The notes beneath the pieces are model-generated. The model ran no database searches and was not told where the DNA came from. It worked only from the letters and a program-made list of their open reading frames with translations. DNA of 64,000 nucleotides from RPQJ01 sp963793005 (GTDB lineage Bacteria; Pseudomonadota; Gammaproteobacteria; Steroidobacterales; Steroidobacteraceae). The translations under genes were made by a program, and so were the position numbers. Positions 47,167 to 58,043 of the stretch are shown piece after piece. The DNA lies in assembly GCA_963793005.1 (NCBI GenBank), contig CAWBYP010000002.1, positions 186,001 to 250,000 on the forward strand, written 5' to 3'. The first letter of the stretch is position 1, and every line of letters begins with the position of its first letter.

Positions 47167-49661
47167 ATGAGCCTGCCGAGAAAACTGTCACTCGCGGTCG
47201 TCGCGGCACTTCCAGCCGCGGTCGCGCTGATGACCGCGCCGGCCGCGGCACAGACAATCACGGGCGTCGCCGGCTCGCCGTCGGCAACAGTGACCCTCGA
47301 CGGCAAGCAACTTCCGGCACCGCCGATGAAGTTCGGCGGTGTCATCAAGGAAGGCGCTGCGGACTCGAAGCCCTGGTGGCCGCCGCGCGTCGTACCGCCG
47401 AAGGGCGCGCCGAACGTGCTGCTGATCATGACCGACGACCAGGGCTACGCGGTGTCGGGAACATTCGGCGGGGTCATACCGACGCCGGCGCTGGACCGCA
47501 TCGCGAAGGCCGGGCTGCGCTACACGCAGTTCCACTCGACTGCGCTCTGCTCGCCTACGCGCGCTGCGTTGATCACCGGACGCAACCATCACTCCGTGGG
47601 CTTCGGCGTGATCGGCGAACTCTCGACGGGATTCCCGGGCTACGACTCGATCATCGGGCCCGAGAACGCCAGCATCGGCAGGATCCTGCAGGACAACGGA
47701 TATTCGACCTCGTGGTTCGGCAAGAACCACAACACGCCGACCTACCAGTACAGCGTCGCGGGGCCCTACGACCAGTGGCCGTCGGGCATGGGCTTCCAGT
47801 ATTTCTACGGCTTCATGGGTGGCGAGACCGACCAGTGGACGCCGTACCTGTTCCGCGACCACACGCCGATCAACCCATGGCTCGGCCGTACGGACTACAA
47901 CCTGACCACTGACCTGGCCGACGAGGCTATCAAGCGCATGCGCGACCTGAATGCGGTCGCTCCTGACAAGCCGTTCTTCGTCTATTACGTGCCCGGCGGC
48001 ACGCACTCGCCACACCAGCCGAAGAAGGAATGGATCGAGAAGTTCAAGGGCAAGTTCGACATGGGTTACGAAAAACTGCGCGAGGAGATATTCGCGAACC
48101 AGAAGCGGCTCGGCGTGATCCCGGCAAACGCGAAGCTCACGCCCTGGCCCGCGGAGATTCCCCGGTGGGATTCACTGACCGAGGTTCAGAAGAAGCTCTA
48201 CACGCGCCAGGCGGAGGTATTCGCGGGCTATGCCGCGTACACCGACCACGAGATTGGCCGGGTCATCCAGGAAGTCCAGGACCAGGGGAAACTCGACAAC
48301 ACGCTGATCATCTACATCTGCGGCGACAACGGCACGAGTCCCGAGGGCACGCTTTACGGCACCTACAACCAGCTCACCGCCTACAACGGCATCCTGAAGG
48401 CCCCCGAAGCGCTACAGCTTCTGCACTACGAGGAATGGGGCTCCGACAAGACCTACCCGCACATGGCGGTGGGCTGGGCCTGGGCCTTCGACACGCCCTT
48501 CAAGTGGACCAAGCAGGTCGCATCACACTTCGGCGGCACCCGCCAGGGCATGGCCATTTCGTGGCCCGGCCACGTCACGGACGTCGGCGGCATCCGCAGC
48601 CAGTTCCACCACGTGATCGACATCGTGCCGACCATCCTGGAAGCCACCCACATCAAGGCTCCGACCATCGTCAACGGCATCGCACAGAAGCCGATCGAGG
48701 GCGTGAGCATGGCGTACACGTTCGACAAGGCAGGCGCCAGCAAGCCTTCGACTCGCACCACGCAGTACTTCGAGATGGTGGGCAACCGAGGCATTTATCA
48801 CGACGGCTGGATGGCGAATACGACGCCCTTCGCGCCGCCCTGGGACCTGGCGACGGGCAAGCTCCCGGACGTGGTCACGGGCTACAAGTGGGAGCTCTAC
48901 CACATCACGGACGACTACTCGCAGGACAATGACCTGGCCGCGACGAATCCCGCCAAGCTGAAGGAATTGCAGGCGCTGTTCCTGAGCGAGGCTGCGAAGT
49001 ACAACGTGCTGCCACTCGACAACAGCGGGTTCGTGCGATTGCAGACGCCGCGGCCCAGCGCCGTGGCCGGGCAAGACGCTCTTCACCTACTCGGGTGACT
49101 ACACGAGCATCCCGGTTGGCAGTGCGCCGGACGTGCTGGACAAGGATTTCACCATCACGGCGGACATCACGGTGCCCAAGGGAGGCGCGGAGGGCATGAT
49201 CGTGACCTTCGGCGGTCGCTTCGGCGGCTACGCCCTCTTTCTGCAGAAGGGCAAGCCGGTGTTCGTCTACAACCTGCTCGATCTCGAGCGTTTCCGATGG
49301 GAAGGCGGCGTGGGCGGCGAGGACTGGCTTGGTTCGGCCCTGGGGGCGGGCAAGCACACGCTGGTGTTCGACTTCAAGTACGACGGCCCGGGCCCCGGCA
49401 AGGGAGGCACCGGCGTGCTGACGGTCGACGGCCGGGAATTATCGCGCAATACCATCAAGCACACGATTCCGCTGCTGATGTCCATCGACGAGACGCTCGA
49501 TATCGGCAGCGACACGCGTTCACCGCGTGGACGACAGCTACCAGTTGCCGTTCCGGTTCACCGGCAGCATCAACAAGCTGACGTTCAAGCTCGGAAAGTC
49601 GCAGTTGTCGGCGGCCGAGCAGAAGCAGGCCAGCGACGCTGTTGCGAGGGCCACGGACTAG
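47167..49661 (+). pseudogene. Secreted arylsulfatase-family sulfatase, broken by two frameshifts
   Basis: A type I sulfatase of about 830 residues if joined. The signal peptide (MSLPRKLSLAVV to APAAAQ) directs export. The formylglycine motif is CSPTR in HSTALCSPTRAALITGR, and metal residues are in LLIMTDDQGYA and YICGDNGTSPEG. The first frame ends at 49098. One extra base in GCCGGGCAAGACG (about 49067-49069) shifts to a frame that continues TLFTYSGDYTSIPVGS. A second extra base near 49525 (TCACCGCGTGGAC) shifts to VDDSYQLPFRFTGSINKLTF, ending at the TAG at 49659-49661. With both removed the length is a multiple of three. The catalytic domain is before both breaks. Confidence 0.87.
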
Positions 49662-49732
49662 GGGCGCAGGCCGGGGTAACGCGGACGGCGGTGGCCAGTG
49701 GTTCGCATTGGCCGGTAAACTGCCGTTCGCGC

Positions 49733-49808
49733 GCCCCGGTAGCTCAGTGGATAGAGCAACCGCCTCCTAAGCGGTAGGTCGCAGGTTCGATTCCTGCCCG
49801 GGGCGCCA
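49733..49808 (+). tRNA. tRNA-Arg (anticodon CCT)
   Basis: A 76-base tRNA with 3' CCA encoded. Acceptor GCCCCGG pairs with CCGGGGC, anticodon stem ACCGC/GCGGT with loop CTCCTAA (anticodon CCT), T loop TTCGATT. Confidence 0.96.
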
Positions 49809-49890
49809 ACTCCTTAGGGCCCTGACCCGGTCGACAGGTGCCGCGCTCAGCGAGCGTACTAGTCGCGTCATCCCGGATTCAGCCCTTCAG

Positions 49891-50367
49891 TCATAGCGCC
49901 AGGTGCAGGAACTGGTTGAACTCACTTCGGTGATATCCAGCGAATTCCACGCCATCAACGAATCCCCGCTTCCGATAGAACTCCAGTGCGGGTTCAAACG
50001 ATGGGCCGCTACCAGTTTCGAGGCTGAGCCGCGTCATGCCGCGCGCCCGCGCGTCCCGGATGATGTGCTCAAGCAGTGCCGCGCCGGCTCCCTGCCGCAG
50101 AAAGTCTGGATGCGTTCGCATTGACTTGATCTCGCCGGTACCGTCGCCCAGGTCCTTGAGGGCGCCGATACCGGCGACAGCGTCGCCAGTCCAAGCCGTC
50201 CACACGGTGACGCCGGTCGCCCGGAGCCCGGGCAGACCAAGCGCAAACACGCTGCCCGGAGGCGAAGTTGCGTGCATTCCTTCCAGGTGCAAACGCAGCA
50301 ATTCGCGCGTCGCAGCGCTGGAAAGATCGTCCTCGCGAATATCGAACTTTCTCTCGTGCACGATCAC
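49891..50367 (-). CDS. GNAT-family acetyltransferase
   Basis: A 158-residue N-acetyltransferase. The acetyl-CoA site is IKSMRTHPDFLRQGAGAALLEHII, with the R/Q-x-x-G-x-G/A pattern RQGAGAA, followed by LSLETGSGPSFEPALEFYRKRGF. The pattern is like YsnE/PapM-type enzymes, whose substrates are mostly unknown. The ATG overlaps the stop of the upstream unrecognised gene, so the two are coupled. Confidence 0.85.
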   Translation of the reverse strand: MIVHERKFDIREDDLSSAATRELLRLHLEGMHATSPPGSVFALGLPGLRATGVTVWTAWTGDAVAGIGALKDLGDGTGEIKSMRTHPDFLRQGAGAALLEHIIRDARARGMTRLSLETGSGPSFEPALEFYRKRGFVDGVEFAGYHRSEFNQFLHLAL

Positions 50368-50774
50368 CGCATGAACTGGCGTAGCGACTGAACGACCGAA
50401 AGAAGCTGCGGGCCATCCATGCGCCCGATGATGTTGCGGATCACGGGCGCCAGAACCTGCTGCACGCCGGCCATTCCGATACTCGCTGACTGTTCCAGGA
50501 TGAAGCCGGCTTTCGCGACCTTGAGCGGCTTCACGAAGTAGTAGTGCAGGCCGCTGGTCGTGAACTCGACCGCGATGTCGGCAAGCGCACCACGGTGCAC
50601 GGTGGGATCCCGGGCGCTTTCGAGCCTGGTCAGCAGCACGAGCGTCTTCTCGTGCAACTCCTCCGAGTGATAGAAGCGCACAAACGGCCTGGCGGCCGTC
50701 TCTGGCGGCGCGTCGGCGCGCCGCGCGGACTTCACGCGCCGGGGGGCGGCCTTACGCTTCGAATGAGTCGCCAC
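50364..50774 (-). CDS. Unrecognised small protein
   Basis: A 136-residue protein I do not recognise. The first 25 residues are rich in Lys, Arg and Ala (MATHSKRKAAPRRVKSARR), as in a flexible or nucleic-acid-binding tail. The rest is a mixed helical sequence with LHEKTLVLLTRLESARDPTVHRG and FVKPLKVAKAGFILEQSASIGMAGV, ending GPQLLSVVQSLRQFM. There is no signal peptide. Four-base overlap with the downstream GNAT gene and normal codon use support it as a real gene. Confidence 0.7.
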   Translation of the reverse strand: MATHSKRKAAPRRVKSARRADAPPETAARPFVRFYHSEELHEKTLVLLTRLESARDPTVHRGALADIAVEFTTSGLHYYFVKPLKVAKAGFILEQSASIGMAGVQQVLAPVIRNIIGRMDGPQLLSVVQSLRQFMR

Positions 50775-50792
50775 GCGCCGGATAATGCTTCG

Positions 50793-51491
50793 CTACTTCA
50801 CCAGTCCATCACTCCGCAGGCGATCAGCGATCGCTTCGGCGATCGAGGCGATGGCGTTGTCCGAGCTGTCGTTGTCCTTGACGGTTGTGCTGAGCGTGCA
50901 GACGAGCATGGCTTTCTGGGTCGAGTAGAACTTGCTGCTTACCGTGAACTTGCCCTCGAGCAGGCTGAGCGAGGGCTGGTTCTCGTACTGGCCGTAGACC
51001 ACCGGAAGGTCGTAGAAGCCCCAGGGGCTGACTGCGTCCGTGGTCCCTTCAGCCTTGAAGTAATACCCGCCACGGTCGTCGCGGCTGCCGTCATTCTGCA
51101 CCGCCGCCTGGGCGCCGACGAATCGGGTCGCCAGCACGGCGTCGGCACCCGTTGCCGCCACCATCCGGGCCACGGACTCCTGGGTCGGCGGGGTGACTGG
51201 GGTTGCCTGGTTGCAGCTCTGGATCACCTGGGTCGACGGGCTCGTCAGCTCGTCGGCCAGGAAATTCTCGAACATACAGCGGTTGTCTTCGCTGGCGCTG
51301 ACGCCGACCACCAGCACCCGCGAATAGGTCGTGTCGCGCGGCGCGCCGGACGCCCAGGCGGTGGAGGAGGTGGAACCCGAAGTGCCGGCACAGCCGGCTA
51401 CGCATGCCAGGGCGAGCAGGGCGAAGGGGAGCCTCCACGATGTGGCTGCCGGGTGATTACTCGCCCTGGAGCGACGGACCTGTGCGTTCAT
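50793..51491 (-). CDS. Putative outer-membrane lipoprotein of unknown function
   Basis: A 232-residue protein with a lipoprotein signal peptide (LPFALLALACVAGC, lipobox VAGC) preceded by a longer basic stretch; translation may begin slightly later. The mature part includes YSRVLVVGVSASEDNRCMFENFLADEL and ATGADAVLATRFVGAQ, a pattern seen in periplasmic lipoproteins that resemble curli-type or TolB-like assembly factors, but I cannot name a family. It ends with a helical ASIAEAIADRLRSDG. It lies 18 bases upstream of the unrecognised small gene. Confidence 0.75.
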   Translation of the reverse strand: MNAQVRRSRASNHPAATSWRLPFALLALACVAGCAGTSGSTSSTAWASGAPRDTTYSRVLVVGVSASEDNRCMFENFLADELTSPSTQVIQSCNQATPVTPPTQESVARMVAATGADAVLATRFVGAQAAVQNDGSRDDRGGYYFKAEGTTDAVSPWGFYDLPVVYGQYENQPSLSLLEGKFTVSSKFYSTQKAMLVCTLSTTVKDNDSSDNAIASIAEAIADRLRSDGLVK

Positions 51492-51635
51492 GGTTACCTG
51501 CTGTCGTTGGTTCGGTGGACCGCGGCCGGGGACGCGGGACGCGGGACGATATTAGCAGTCGGGTGGCCCTGGTCCGAGCGGTTTGCGGCGAGGCCGATAG
51601 CAACAGCGTGGCTGGGCGGCTGGCAGAGCTGCCCG

Positions 51636-52196
51636 CTATGCCTCGATCCGCCTCTCGGTCACCACGCCGGTCAAAGTTTCCTCACCGAGCGAGACGTAGA
51701 GGGTCCGCTCGGAAACGGCCAGGTCGAAGTCCATGCGCCGCTCGAGCCGGGCGACCAGCGCGGCGAGCAGTTGGCGATCCACCGCTTGTATTCGCAGCTT
51801 GCCGGCACGATGTATGCGCTCGCCAGCGAGACGCGAGAGCAGTTGCTCCACGTCGCGGTGCACGTACACGGCAACATCCGGCGCCGCTTTCGCGGCCTTG
51901 TGCAGCCGGGCGGCATCCGGTGCTCCGACCTCGATCCACGATTGCAGCGCGCCCGTCAGGTCGCGCACCGAGATAGCCGGCTCGTCCGGATCGGACAGTC
52001 CTTTCGAAAAGGCGATGCCTTCGGTGTACTCGAGACAGAACGCGAGCAGGCGTGTGACGAGGTACTCGGCGGTCTCCGACGGATGACGCGCGACCCGGAG
52101 CGTCAACGTTTCATAGACGCCACGATCCGCATCAGCCAGGCGGACCTCGAACACGTACATCGTTGCGCCCAGAGCCAAGTGCCACCTCCATGCCAT
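51636..52196 (-). CDS. yaeQ: YaeQ family protein
   Basis: A 186-residue YaeQ protein: VARHPSETAEYLVTRLLAFCLEYTEGI and FSKGLSDPDEPAISVRDLTG are diagnostic, with WIEVGAPDAARLHKAAKA in the middle. The family has a PD-(D/E)XK nuclease-like fold and no firm function. The C-terminus is RRIEA. An ATG 12 codons in (MYVFEV) may be the true start, since it matches the usual N-terminus better. Confidence 0.9.
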   Translation of the reverse strand: MAWRWHLALGATMYVFEVRLADADRGVYETLTLRVARHPSETAEYLVTRLLAFCLEYTEGIAFSKGLSDPDEPAISVRDLTGALQSWIEVGAPDAARLHKAAKAAPDVAVYVHRDVEQLLSRLAGERIHRAGKLRIQAVDRQLLAALVARLERRMDFDLAVSERTLYVSLGEETLTGVVTERRIEA

Positions 52197-52407
52197 GCCA
52201 TGCGTAGCTCAGCGCTTCGTACGCCCGGTCGATCTTACCCGTTCGCGACAGTCCGCCTGCGGAGGGGCTTTACCGGTCGGTTCCTGTGCCGGCCACTCGT
52301 CCGGGAGTACGCCCAGCATTTCGCTAAGTACCTACGCTAAACTAGCCGACCTTTTCGCTGGTACCGGGCGCCCGGGCCAGCAGGTAAACGTCGAGCACCG
52401 ATCCAAG

Positions 52408-55301
<2,894 letters not shown>

Positions 55302-55305
<4 letters not shown>

Positions 55306-56558
55306 CGATCGAAGTGCGCGTACCCCAGCTGCCTGAGTCGGTCGCCGACGCGACGCTGGTTGCCTGGCACAAGAAGCCGGGCGACGCCGTGGCCCGCGAC
55401 GAGAACCTGGTCGATCTCGAGACCGACAAGGTCGTGCTCGAGGTGCCGGCACCCGCTTCCGGCGTCATTGCTGAATTGAAGGTCAAGGACGGCGCCACGG
55501 TGACCAGTGGCCAGTTGCTGGCGCTGCTGGAGGAGGGCGCCGCCGCCGGCGTCGCGACCGGGACAGCAACTACCGCTGCCGACGAAGGCACCGCGGCGAA
55601 GTCCGATGCCGGAGCGAGGAAATCCGACGCGGTTGCAGGGAATTCCGCGGCGGCGCGCGGCGCGCCTACTGTTGGCGAGAAGCTCGCTCCTTCGGTCCGC
55701 CGCCTGGTCGAGGAACACAAGCTGGACACCGGGGCGATTCCGGGCAGCGGCCGCGACGGTCGGATCACCAAGGGTGACGTGCTCTCGCACCTGACTGGCC
55801 GCGAGTCGGCCGCGGCGTCTGCCGGCTCGGCGAGCGCTGCGGCGGGCACTGCCGGACCGCGCGCCGAGAGGCGCGTGCCGATGACGCGACTGCGAGCGCG
55901 CATTGCCGAGAGGCTGGTACAGGCACAGGCCACCGCGGCGATGCTGACGACCTTCAACGAGGTGGACCTAACCGCCGTCAACGAACTGCGCGCCCGCTAC
56001 AAGGAGCGCTTCGAAAAGATGCACGGCGCGCGCCTCGGGTTCATGTCGTTCTTCGTCAAGGCCTGCATCGAGGCGCTGCGCCGTTACCCGGCGGTCAATG
56101 CATCCGTGGACGGCAGCGACATCGTCTACCACGAGTACTACGACATCGGCGTCGCGGTCTCCACCGACCGGGGGCTGGTCGTCCCGGTGCTGCGCGACGC
56201 GGACACGATGAGTTTCGGCGATATTGAGCAGTCGGTGGTGTCCTACGCGAGCCGGGCGCGGGAAGGGTCACTGACCATCGAGGACCTGACTGGCGGCACG
56301 TTCACCATCACCAACGGCGGCGTATTCGGCTCGCTGCTCTCGACGCCGATCCTGAACATGCCGCAGAGCGCGATCCTCGGCATGCACAAGATCCAGCAGC
56401 GTCCGGTCGTGGTGGACGACCAGGTCGTGGTGCGCCCGATGATGTACCTGGCGATGAGCTACGATCATCGGCTTATCGACGGCCGCGAGGCGGTACAGTT
56501 CCTGGTCGCCGTGAAAGACGCGCTGGAAGACCCGGCGCGCCTGTTGCTGCAGGTATAA
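55302..56558 (+). CDS. sucB: 2-oxoglutarate dehydrogenase E2, dihydrolipoyl succinyltransferase
   Basis: A 418-residue E2 enzyme. The lipoyl lysine is Lys43 in LETDKVVLEV, followed by an Ala/Ser/Gly-rich linker, an E3-binding domain (APSVRRLVEEHKLDTGAIPGS) and the catalytic domain ending with SYDHRLIDGREAVQF, which holds the catalytic His and Asp. It overlaps sucA as ATGA and is followed by lpd after 9 bases. Confidence 0.96.
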
Positions 56559-56567
56559 GGAGCCCTG

Positions 56568-57998
56568 ATGTCCGACACCAGCTATGACGTAATCGTGATC
56601 GGCGCCGGCCCTGCCGGTTATCCCTGCGCTATCCGGGCCGCCCAGAACGGGCTCAAGGTTGCCTGCGTGGACGAATGGAAGAACCGCGATGGCACGCACG
56701 CCTACGGCGGCACCTGCCTGAACGCGGGCTGTATTCCGTCGAAGGCACTGCTCGAGTCCACCGAGCTCTACCACCGCGCGCAGTCCGAGTTCGCGGTGCA
56801 CGGAATCTCGGCCGGCAGCCTCGCCTTCGACGTCGCAACGATGCAGAAGCGCAAGGCCAAGATCGTCAAGGCCTCGACCCAGGGCATCGTCGCGCTCTTC
56901 AAGGCGGCTGGCGTCACGGCCCTCCCGGGTCATGGACGGCTCATTGCAGGCAACAAGGTCGAGGTCACCGGCTTTGACGGCAAGAAGACCGAACTCACGG
57001 CCAGGCACGTGGTGCTGGCGTCGGGATCCGTGCCGATGGAACTGAAGAGCGTTCCATTAGACGGCAAGGACATTCTCGACTCCTGGGGTGCGCTCGACCT
57101 CGAGGCCGTCCCGAAGCGCCTCGCAGTCATCGGTGCCGGTGTCATCGGCCTGGAACTCGGCAGTGTCTGGCGCAGGCTTGGCGCCGAGGTGGTCGTGCTC
57201 GAGGCACTCGAGCAGTTCCTGTTCATGGCGGACCAGCAGCTCGCGAAGGAAGCGCTCAAGCACTTCAGGAAGCAGGGCCTGGATATCCGGCTCGGCGCGA
57301 AGGTCGGCGGCATGAAGCGGGGCAAGGACGGAATCACGCTCGAGTACCAGGATGCATCCGGTGCAAAGACCGTGACGGTGGACAAGGTGGTGGTCGCGAT
57401 CGGCCGCAGGCCGTACACGCAGGACCTGCTGGGCGAAGGCACGGGAGTGGAACTCGACGAGCGTGGGTTCATCAAGGTGGACCACGAATGCCGCACCGGT
57501 GCCGCCAATGTCTGGGCAGTCGGCGATGCGGTGCGCGGCCCGATGCTCGCTCACAAGGGCAAGGAAGAGGGCGTGATGGTCGGCGACCTGATCGCAGGCC
57601 TTTTCTCGGAGATGAACTACAAGGTCATTCCGTCGGTGATCTACACCGCCCCGGAGATCGCCTGGGTCGGCAAGACCGAGGAAGAGGTGAAGAAATCCGG
57701 CCGCGCCTACAAGGTGGGGTCGTTTCCGTTCCTCGCCAGCGGTCGTGCGCGCGCGATGGAAGCGCCCGCGGGTTTCTGCAAGCTGATCTCGGCGACCGAC
57801 GATGACGAGATCCTGGGCGTGCACATCGTGGGACCGATGGCCGGCGAGCTGATTGCCGAGGCGGTGCTGGCGCTCGAATACTCGGCAAGCACCGAGGACC
57901 TGCAGCGCACGATCCACGCACACCCGACCTTGAGCGAAGCGCTGCATGAAGCCGCGCTCGCCGCGGACAAGCGCGCGATCGACATGCCCAACAAATAG
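56568..57998 (+). CDS. lpd: Dihydrolipoyl dehydrogenase (E3)
   Basis: A 476-residue FAD flavoprotein disulfide reductase that reoxidises the lipoyl groups of the dehydrogenase complex. The FAD motif is VIGAGPAGYPCAIRAAQ, the redox disulfide is in YGGTCLNAGCIPSKAL, and the C-terminal catalytic His-Glu pair is in TIHAHPTLSEALHEA. The gene ends directly before the palindromic element at 58000. Confidence 0.96.
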   Translation: MSDTSYDVIVIGAGPAGYPCAIRAAQNGLKVACVDEWKNRDGTHAYGGTCLNAGCIPSKALLESTELYHRAQSEFAVHGISAGSLAFDVATMQKRKAKIVKASTQGIVALFKAAGVTALPGHGRLIAGNKVEVTGFDGKKTELTARHVVLASGSVPMELKSVPLDGKDILDSWGALDLEAVPKRLAVIGAGVIGLELGSVWRRLGAEVVVLEALEQFLFMADQQLAKEALKHFRKQGLDIRLGAKVGGMKRGKDGITLEYQDASGAKTVTVDKVVVAIGRRPYTQDLLGEGTGVELDERGFIKVDHECRTGAANVWAVGDAVRGPMLAHKGKEEGVMVGDLIAGLFSEMNYKVIPSVIYTAPEIAWVGKTEEEVKKSGRAYKVGSFPFLASGRARAMEAPAGFCKLISATDDDEILGVHIVGPMAGELIAEAVLALEYSASTEDLQRTIHAHPTLSEALHEAALAADKRAIDMPNK

Positions 57999-57999
57999 C

Positions 58000-58042
58000 A
58001 GGGGACATTCCCCTATTTTTGAAAAATAGGGGAATGTCCCCT
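58000..58042. repeat. Long hairpin copy of the palindromic element between lpd and relA
   Basis: A 21-bp perfect arm (58000-58020) pairs with 58022-58042 around a single G. It contains GGGGACATTCCCCTATTTTT and its reverse complement, the same unit as in imuB. It lies between the stops of convergent lpd and relA and could end transcription in both directions. Confidence 0.88.
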
Positions 58043-58043
58043 A

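Noticed and set aside
52310..52345. TTTCGC and TAAACT as a sucA promoter
   Set aside because: The spacing of 13 bases is too short for a sigma-70 promoter.
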